A DNA stretch of 57,066 nt from an uncultured Collinsella sp. (GTDB taxonomy: Bacteria; Actinomycetota; Coriobacteriia; Coriobacteriales; Coriobacteriaceae): assembly GCA_900762015.1 (NCBI GenBank), contig CAAFEX010000114.1, positions 1 to 57,066 on the forward strand, given 5' to 3'. The notes under the pieces are model-generated. The model searched no databases. It was not told where the DNA came from and saw only the letters and a program-made list of their open reading frames with translations. Below are positions 52,031-57,066 of this stretch, in pieces (the first letter of the stretch is position 1; every line of letters begins with the position of its first letter). A program made the position numbers and the translations under genes.

Positions 52031-53098
52031 ATGGCGCTTCCCATGGTTTATGGCGGTCCCGGCCGGTATGTTCAGGGGCCGGGCGAACTTTCGCGTCAGG
52101 GCAGGTATTTGTCATGGTTGGGCTGCGCTGCTTATGTCTTGTTTGACCAGGGCACCGAGGATCGGCTGTGCAAGCAGATCGTCGATGGATTTCTGGACGA
52201 AGATCTAAGTGAGCCGTTCTTTAAGATTTATGACGGTCCGTGTACGGAAGACGCCGTTGTCGAAATGGCTAAGGAAGCCCGGGCCGAGTATTGCGACATG
52301 GTGGTGGGTATTGGCGGCGGCAAGATACTCGATATTGCCAAGGCCGTTGCGTTTTATGCCGAGGTGCCGTTGTGCGTATGCCCCACGGCGGCTTCGATGG
52401 ACGGTCCGTGCAGCGCGATTTCGGTGCTGTATCACGAGGATGGGTCGTTCGACCACTACCTGATGCTCGAGAAGAATCCAGACCTGGTCGTGGTCGATAC
52501 CAACGTGGTCGCGGCGGCCCCACTGCGTATGACGGTCGCTGGTATGGGCGATGCGCTGGCAACGTATTTTGAGGCGCGTTCGTGCGCCGCGGCGCACGGC
52601 GCCAACGAGCACGGTGGCGCGCCGGGACACTTGGCCTTGGTTGCGGCTCGCGCCTGCTACGACACGCTCATGGAGTGCGGCGTCGCTGCCAAGCGCGATC
52701 TCAAAAAGGGCCGTACATCGCCGGCAGTTGAGCGCCTGATCGAGTGCAATATTCTGCTCTCGGGCGTCGGCTTTGAGAGCGGTGGCTTGGCGTTGGCGCA
52801 TGCCATCGCCAACGGTCTGACGATTCTGCCCGAGTGCAAGGCAATGCATGGCGAGGCCGTGGCATTTGGCCTGGTGGTGCAGCTGCGCCTGGAGCGTGCA
52901 CCCGAGCTTGATCAGGTGCTCGAGTTTTGCCAGCGCGTTGGTCTGCCGACGACGCTCGAGGAGCTGGGCCTTGGCGAGATTTCCGATGCCGATCTGCAGA
53001 GTGTTGCAAATGCGGTCTTTAGAAATGAACGTAATATGGCCAACGAGCAGGCAAAGGTGACCAAACAAAAGCTCGTGCAGTTCATGTGCGAGGCATAG
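52031..53098 (+). CDS. Glycerol dehydrogenase paralogue
   Basis: A 355-residue relative of the preceding gldA. VGIGGGKILDIAKAVAFY, PTAASMDGPCSAISVLY and GMGDALATYFEA match it closely, and zinc ligands are kept (LALAHAIANGL, KAMHGEAVAFG). The N-terminus is more divergent (YGGPGRYVQGPGELSRQGRY) and an insert SCAAAHGANEHGGAPGH differs from gldA. It lacks the last 20 residues of GldA and ends in a basic tail. It could have another polyol or hydroxyketone as substrate. ATG 52031 is preceded by GAAGGGCGGATTCTCGT. Confidence 0.9.
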   Translation: MALPMVYGGPGRYVQGPGELSRQGRYLSWLGCAAYVLFDQGTEDRLCKQIVDGFLDEDLSEPFFKIYDGPCTEDAVVEMAKEARAEYCDMVVGIGGGKILDIAKAVAFYAEVPLCVCPTAASMDGPCSAISVLYHEDGSFDHYLMLEKNPDLVVVDTNVVAAAPLRMTVAGMGDALATYFEARSCAAAHGANEHGGAPGHLALVAARACYDTLMECGVAAKRDLKKGRTSPAVERLIECNILLSGVGFESGGLALAHAIANGLTILPECKAMHGEAVAFGLVVQLRLERAPELDQVLEFCQRVGLPTTLEELGLGEISDADLQSVANAVFRNERNMANEQAKVTKQKLVQFMCEA

Positions 53099-53249
53099 TT
53101 TGGCGCTTGATTGACCTTGTGCAATCGAGGCGGCGATGGGCCATGGGCTATTTGCCGCAAAGATGCGCCGCGTGTAATTTGCCCGAGGCGTGGGCCGATA
53201 GCGTATCATTATCTCTTGCTTGTTTGCACTGCTCAGGGAGGGGCCGCGC

Positions 53250-54503
53250 ATGGCGCAGGAACACGATCTGTTTGATGACATTATCGAGATCAGCAAGGGT
53301 TTCGATTTTCTTAAAAACCCGCTTGGCGGTGTGACCGATGCGCTCGATCCGTCGGCGCCGCAGTGGAATCCTGCCGACTACAAGGAGCGTCCGCGCGGTA
53401 ACACCATTCCGTGCCTGACCTGCAAAAACGAAAAGAGCGGCTGCACCGCGTGCATGGACGTGTGCCCGGTCAACGCTATCGAGGTCGAGGAAGACTCCAT
53501 CGAGATCCTCGACTCCTGTCGCAAGTGCGGTCTGTGCGCCGCTGCTTGCCCGACGGAGGCGATCATCTCTCCGCGCCTTGCACCCAAAAACGTCTACGAC
53601 GACATTGTCTCGGCGGCTACGAGCCACGAGACCGCCTACGTTACCTGCACGCGTGCCCTTAAGCGCATGCCGCGCGAGAACGAGGTCGTCGTCGCCTGCG
53701 TGGGCGATATTACGGCAGAGACTTGGTTTTCGGTACTGGCCGACTATCCCAACGTGAGTGTGTACCTGCCGTTGGGCGTGTGCGATAAATGCCGCAACAC
53801 CGGCGGTGAGGATATTCTGGGCGAGGCGATTGCGAAGGCCGAGGAGTGGTCCGGCACGGGTATGGGCTTGGAGGTCGACTCCAAGAGCCTCAAATGCCAT
53901 AAGCGCCGCGAGTACGAGCGCAAGGAGTACATGGAAAAGATCGCCCGCACCACGGGCCTGACGGTGACCAAGCTCAATCCGGCGACGGCGGCGCTGGCCT
54001 CGGTGACGCAAAAGCTCAAGGCCCATCGCCATCAGATTACCCAGCTGGAGCGCACGCTCAACACCATGTGCGGCACCACGACGACCAAGCGTCGCCGTTC
54101 GCTCACGCACGGGCGGCAGCTGGTACTCTCGACGCTGCAAAACCATCCCGAGCTTGCCCAGAACATGCAGGTGAGCACGCCGGAGTGCGATTTTGACAAG
54201 TGCACGTCGTGCGGCGAGTGCGTCAACGTGTGCCCCACGTTTGCCTGCGATCTGGTGGGAAGCGGCCGCTTTGCGTTGGAGTCCACGTATTGTTTGGGCT
54301 GCGGCGCCTGTGTCAAGGTGTGTCCCGAGCATGCGCTCAAGCTTGTTGAGCACGACGCGTCCAATCTGGTCGTCGTCGATCCCGAAGCCGAGGAAAAGGC
54401 CGCCCAGAAGGCGAAGGCCCACGAAGAAGCTGAGAAGGTCAAGGCTGAGGCAAAGGCCAAGCTCGACAAGATGCTCGATCAGGTGGAGAAGCTTGCGGAC
54501 TAG
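53250..54503 (+). CDS. Four-cluster Fe-S protein with charged C-terminus
   Basis: A 417-residue ferredoxin-type protein. ATG 53250 (MAQEHDLFDD) follows AGGGAGGGGCCGC. Four CxxCxxCxxxCP-like sites: CTACMDVCPVNAI and CRKCGLCAAACPTEAI near the N-terminus (about 70-110), CTSCGECVNVCPTFAC and CLGCGACVKVCPEHAL near 315-365. Between them lies a domain with extra conserved-looking Cys (VTCTRAL, VVACVGD, GVCDKCRN). The tail (EEAEKVKAEAKAKLDK) is a charged coiled coil. Layout recalls HdrA- or hydrogenase-associated electron hubs. The redox partner is unknown. It stands between the dehydrogenases and ychF. Confidence 0.82.
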   Translation: MAQEHDLFDDIIEISKGFDFLKNPLGGVTDALDPSAPQWNPADYKERPRGNTIPCLTCKNEKSGCTACMDVCPVNAIEVEEDSIEILDSCRKCGLCAAACPTEAIISPRLAPKNVYDDIVSAATSHETAYVTCTRALKRMPRENEVVVACVGDITAETWFSVLADYPNVSVYLPLGVCDKCRNTGGEDILGEAIAKAEEWSGTGMGLEVDSKSLKCHKRREYERKEYMEKIARTTGLTVTKLNPATAALASVTQKLKAHRHQITQLERTLNTMCGTTTTKRRRSLTHGRQLVLSTLQNHPELAQNMQVSTPECDFDKCTSCGECVNVCPTFACDLVGSGRFALESTYCLGCGACVKVCPEHALKLVEHDASNLVVVDPEAEEKAAQKAKAHEEAEKVKAEAKAKLDKMLDQVEKLAD

Positions 54504-54617
54504 TCAGCGAGCTCTATCTCTGCTTCATTTGCGCCGCCGCGGTGTCCGGATTCGCCCGGATGCTGCGGCGGCGCTATACTTATGCAGTTTGAAGTACCTG
54601 TATCAAAAGGAGCTGTC

Positions 54618-55694
54618 GTGTCCCTTTCCATCGGTATCGTGGGCCTGCCCAACGTGGGCAAGTCGACGCTGTTCACCGCGCTTACCAAAAAGACCGGCCT
54701 TGCCGCCAACTACCCGTTTGCCACGATCGACCCCAACGTGGGTATCGTCGACGTGCCCGATAGCCGCTTGCAAAAGCTTGCCGACATCGTTAACCCGGGT
54801 CGTATTGTGCCGGCGACGGTCGAGTTCGTCGACATCGCAGGTCTGGTGAAGGGCGCTAACGAGGGCGAGGGCCTGGGCAACCAGTTCCTGGCCAACATTC
54901 GCGAGACCGACGCCATCTGCGAGGTCGTGCGCTACTTTAAGGACCCCAACGTCATGCGTGAGGTGGGCCGCACGGGCGAGTTCGTCGATCCCGCCGGCGA
55001 TGCCGACACCATCATGACCGAGCTCATCCTGGCCGACATGGGCACGCTCGAGAAGCAGCTGCCCAAGCTCGAGAAGGAGGCCAAGCGCGACAAGGAGCTC
55101 ATGCCCAAGTTTGAGGTCGCCAAGCGCCTGCTTGCCTGGCTCAACGAGGGCAAGCGCGCCGCGTCCATGGAGATGACCGACGAGGAGCGCGCCGCTGCCA
55201 AGGGCTTGTTTCTGCTCACCATGAAGCCCATCCTGTATGTGGCCAACGTAGACGAGGACATGCTCAACGAGGACCTGGCGCCCATTGATGGCGTCAAGCC
55301 GCTGCCGATCTGCGCCAAGATCGAGGCCGAGCTTTCCGAGCTCGATCCCGAGGACGCTGCCGACTACCTGGAGAGCCTGGGCCTGGAGCAGCCCGGTCTG
55401 GACGTGCTCGCTCAGGCTGCCTACAAGCTGCTCGGCCTGCAGTCGTTCTTTACGGCTGGCGAGATGGAGGTCAAGGCCTGGACGGTGCGTCAGGGCGCGA
55501 CCGCCCCGCAGGCCGCCGGTGTCATCCACACCGACTTTGAGCGTGGCTTTATTAAGGCCGAGGTCATTGGCTACGACGACTACATCGAGCTCGGTGGCGA
55601 GCAGGGCGCCAAGGCTGCCGGCAAGCTGCGTATTGAGGGCAAGGACTATGTCATGGCCGATGGCGACGTCGTGCACTTCCGCTTTAACGTGTAA
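54618..55694 (+). CDS. ychF: Redox-regulated ATPase/GTPase YchF
   Basis: A 358-residue Obg-family P-loop protein that binds ATP in place of GTP. I start at GTG 54618 (SLSIGIVGLPN follows) behind AAAAGGAGCTGTC; the longer frame from 54582 adds 12 unlikely codons and would make the protein too long. GLPNVGKST is the P-loop, DIAGLVKGA the G3 site, NVDED the altered G4 site, and the C-terminal TGS domain (WTVRQGATAPQAAGVIHTDF) is complete. It associates with ribosomes. Confidence 0.97.
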   Translation: MSLSIGIVGLPNVGKSTLFTALTKKTGLAANYPFATIDPNVGIVDVPDSRLQKLADIVNPGRIVPATVEFVDIAGLVKGANEGEGLGNQFLANIRETDAICEVVRYFKDPNVMREVGRTGEFVDPAGDADTIMTELILADMGTLEKQLPKLEKEAKRDKELMPKFEVAKRLLAWLNEGKRAASMEMTDEERAAAKGLFLLTMKPILYVANVDEDMLNEDLAPIDGVKPLPICAKIEAELSELDPEDAADYLESLGLEQPGLDVLAQAAYKLLGLQSFFTAGEMEVKAWTVRQGATAPQAAGVIHTDFERGFIKAEVIGYDDYIELGGEQGAKAAGKLRIEGKDYVMADGDVVHFRFNV

Positions 55695-55705
55695 GGACGA
55701 CGCAT

Positions 55706-56089
55706 ATGTTTAAATATGGCAAAAAAGCTGGCTACATGGGTATTGCGCTGCTCGTACTTGCGGTGATTCCGCTGGTGGTCGCAGCGTGTGTTATCCCCAA
55801 CATTGGTCCCGAGGTGGCAACGAAGTTTAATGCCGCCGGCGAGGCGACGCGCTGGGGCAAGAGTTACGAGCTGCTGGCGTTGCCGGTGCTCAATCTGCTG
55901 CTGAGCGTGGCGACGTACTTTACGGCGGGACGCCAGGCTAAAAACAATGATGACTCCGCCGCAGTGGCGCGCATCGTGTGCGAGCGCTACCTGCGAAACG
56001 GCTGCATCACGGGTGTGTTTCTCAACGTAATCAACGTCTACTTTATGTATTCGGCGATTACCGGTATGGGCTTTGGCCTGGGCTTTTAG
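55706..56089 (+). CDS. Small membrane protein with DUF1648/SdpI-like N-terminus
   Basis: A 127-residue protein with three membrane helices (about 10-32, 53-72, 98-118). PNIGPEVATKFNAAGEATRW followed by GKSYELLALP fits the DUF1648 signature of SdpI-type proteins, which in Bacillus give immunity to a killing peptide. Only the first half of that architecture is present. ATG 55706 lies 11 bases after ychF with AAGGACGACGCAT in front, so it may be read through from ychF. Function is not shown. Confidence 0.75.
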   Translation: MFKYGKKAGYMGIALLVLAVIPLVVAACVIPNIGPEVATKFNAAGEATRWGKSYELLALPVLNLLLSVATYFTAGRQAKNNDDSAAVARIVCERYLRNGCITGVFLNVINVYFMYSAITGMGFGLGF

Positions 56090-56098
56090 CTTGCGCCT

Positions 56099-56488
56099 TT
56101 AGGCAACGAGCCTGCAAGCATATTCGATGGCTGCTGCGAGGCCGCCGCTCGATCGTGGTTGAAAGACCATGTCGGCGGCGGCCTCGTTTTCGTATCCGGC
56201 GCCGCGGAGGGCGAGCGCGATGCCGGCTTCCAAAAGGAGCGACAGGCCGCGTTGGCTGGTTACGATTACGGCAGCCTGATTGAGCGAGCAGCTGTGCGCT
56301 TGGCATTGGATGGCAAGTTCACCTTGCGCCGGGCAAGGGACCAAAACGGCGGCGACGCGACTTGATAGCAATGCAAATGCTGTGCGCTCATCGGGCGAAA
56401 GGCATTCAGCTTCAACGACAACGAGCTTGGGCGGCGCGCTGTTTGTGCGAAGCGTGGCTCGGTACATGCGGACCGAAGAACCCGACAT
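56099..56488 (-). CDS. Unknown protein divergent from the XRE regulator
   Basis: A 129-residue soluble protein I do not recognise. ATG 56488 (MSGSSVRMYRAT) follows CAGGAGTTTTCT, a strong binding site; eight upstream codons are excluded. The N-terminal half (KLVVVEAECLSPDERTAFAL) and the middle (AAVIVTSQRGLSLLLEAGIA) alternate hydrophobic strands and helices as in a small alpha/beta domain. Its promoter must lie across the palindrome 56512-56535, next to the small HTH gene, so it is probably controlled by that protein. Confidence 0.7.
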   Translation of the reverse strand: MSGSSVRMYRATLRTNSAPPKLVVVEAECLSPDERTAFALLSSRVAAVLVPCPAQGELAIQCQAHSCSLNQAAVIVTSQRGLSLLLEAGIALALRGAGYENEAAADMVFQPRSSGGLAAAIEYACRLVA

Positions 56489-56511
56489 AGAAAACTCCTG
56501 TGTATTCGGCA

Positions 56512-56535
56512 AAACGTAAACTATAGTTTACGTTT
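56512..56535. promoter_or_regulatory. Perfect 24-base palindromic operator
   Basis: AAACGTAAACTA followed by its exact reverse complement TAGTTTACGTTT. It lies in the 76-base gap between two divergent starts and contains TATAGT, a possible -10. It is the expected site for the XRE protein encoded next to it. Confidence 0.8.
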
Positions 56536-56564
56536 ATGTTCGGCTCCATTTCAAACTCGGCTGC

Positions 56565-56783
56565 ATGGACGAACGTGCGAAACAGATTCTTGGCAGGCGG
56601 GTCGAAGAGACACGCAGAGACCTTGGTATCTCCAAGGTTGATTTTTGTGTGGCGACAGGAATCAGCCGACCCTACCTCGACCGAATCGAAGATGGGACGG
56701 CAAATTTCACGCTCAAGGTTCTATTTAAGATCGCGCCCGCACTCGGCATGACGGTGTCAGAGCTTCTCGAGGGTATCGAGTAG
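56565..56783 (+). CDS. Small XRE-family regulator
   Basis: A 72-residue single HTH protein: LGRRVEETRRDLGISKVDFC, then VATGISRPYLDRIEDGTANF, then KVLFKIAPALGMTVSELLEG is the complete XRE helix-turn-helix fold with nothing added. Start at ATG 56565 has no strong binding site; the transcript might be nearly leaderless if the -10 lies in the palindrome. It should bind the palindrome 30 bases upstream as a dimer and control itself and the minus-strand gene. Confidence 0.88.
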   Translation: MDERAKQILGRRVEETRRDLGISKVDFCVATGISRPYLDRIEDGTANFTLKVLFKIAPALGMTVSELLEGIE

Positions 56784-56908
56784 CCTTTTTTGCTAGATTT
56801 GCCGCTTGTTGAACGGGTCCCCCCGACGGCGGCGTGCAAAAACGCGAGTATTCAGCATCCCTCAATAATTTGACGGCAGCCGGGGCCACAAATACGACGC
56901 GTAATGTT

Positions 56909-56936
56909 TTGGATTATCCACAAAATTCAATAATAT
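56909..56936 (+). promoter_or_regulatory. Promoter of a short transcript
   Basis: TTGGAT (56909-56914), 16 bases, TAATAT (56931-56936). Transcript start would be near 56943, only about 30 bases before the terminator stem. Confidence 0.5.
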
Positions 56937-56972
56937 GAGGAATAACAAGGGTAGCGCGCAGAGATGTGGTGT

Positions 56973-57007
56973 AAGAGGCGGGGCATGCCCCGCCTCTTCT
57001 CTTTCTT
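56973..57007 (+). terminator. Perfect palindromic terminator
   Basis: AAGAGGCGGGGCA and its exact reverse complement (26 bases, 56973-56998) followed by TCTCTTTCTT. Together with the promoter at 56909 it would give a transcript of about 65 bases; alternatively it is an attenuator for a gene beyond the window. The 56784-56908 stretch shows no gene. Confidence 0.75.
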
Positions 57008-57066
57008 GAAAGGGAGGGGACACCGCCTAGAATTCGTCGTTGGAGTAATGAAGGTGACGAATGGAA

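Overview
The window reads as a piece of a Coriobacteriia chromosome, most likely Collinsella or a close relative. The grounds are the high-GC coding with long antisense open frames, a one-piece tmRNA with a tag ending in ALAA, the indirect GatCAB route to Gln-tRNA, a type III glutamine synthetase, LPXTG pilins with class C sortases, and a MurT/GatD pair, which is typical of Gram-positives that amidate lipid II. Species assignment is inference; no rRNA is present.

Layout. Bases 1-9405 are an accessory surface region: a 5'-truncated tip-adhesin-like LPXTG protein, a major pilin and a class C sortase form one pilus operon. It is followed by gene wreckage: the C-terminal end of a GH4 6-phospho-glycosidase, an LPXTG pilin remnant with an in-frame stop, and a duplicated segment carrying a tiny membrane protein and its truncated copy. 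A lower-GC winged-helix gene and a second sortase close the region. Bases 9729-13230 hold gatCAB. Bases 13235-23734 are mixed accessory: a long hairpin element, a DUF4143-type ATPase, an AraC regulator divergent from a heterodimeric ABC exporter, a P-type metal ATPase with a small partner, and a RelB-like/PIN toxin-antitoxin pair.

Bases 23974-29641 are mostly core: ssrA (with odd 3'-end-like repeats behind it), a patatin-like protein, rplM-rpsI, glmM, a glucose-type PTS IIA protein and nagB. A 999-residue ATPase/SARP-type regulator follows. On the minus strand lie yhbY, a methyltransferase, a PFL/UPF0210 protein and a methionine operon (metF, a stand-alone MetH activation-domain protein, and a metH that lacks that domain). 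Then come glnN, a flavodoxin/ferredoxin protein, tRNA-Glu with a degenerate neighbour, and an operon of two overlapping unknown genes plus a MurT-GatD fusion. The end carries an iron alcohol dehydrogenase, two glycerol-dehydrogenase paralogues, a four-cluster Fe-S protein, ychF, a small membrane protein, and a divergent unknown/XRE pair sharing a perfect palindrome.

Most unusual. (1) Lipid II isoglutaminyl synthase is one fused chain instead of two subunits. (2) Two long-hairpin elements (13235-13375 and 34669-34802) share a core of identical spacing in opposite orientations, while their stems differ by compensating changes. (3) Several smaller hairpin families show the same covariation. (4) Repeats matching the tmRNA 3' end lie inverted downstream of ssrA. 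(5) The pilus locus sits among broken genes. Gene functions are read from motifs and recalled family features; no database search was run.
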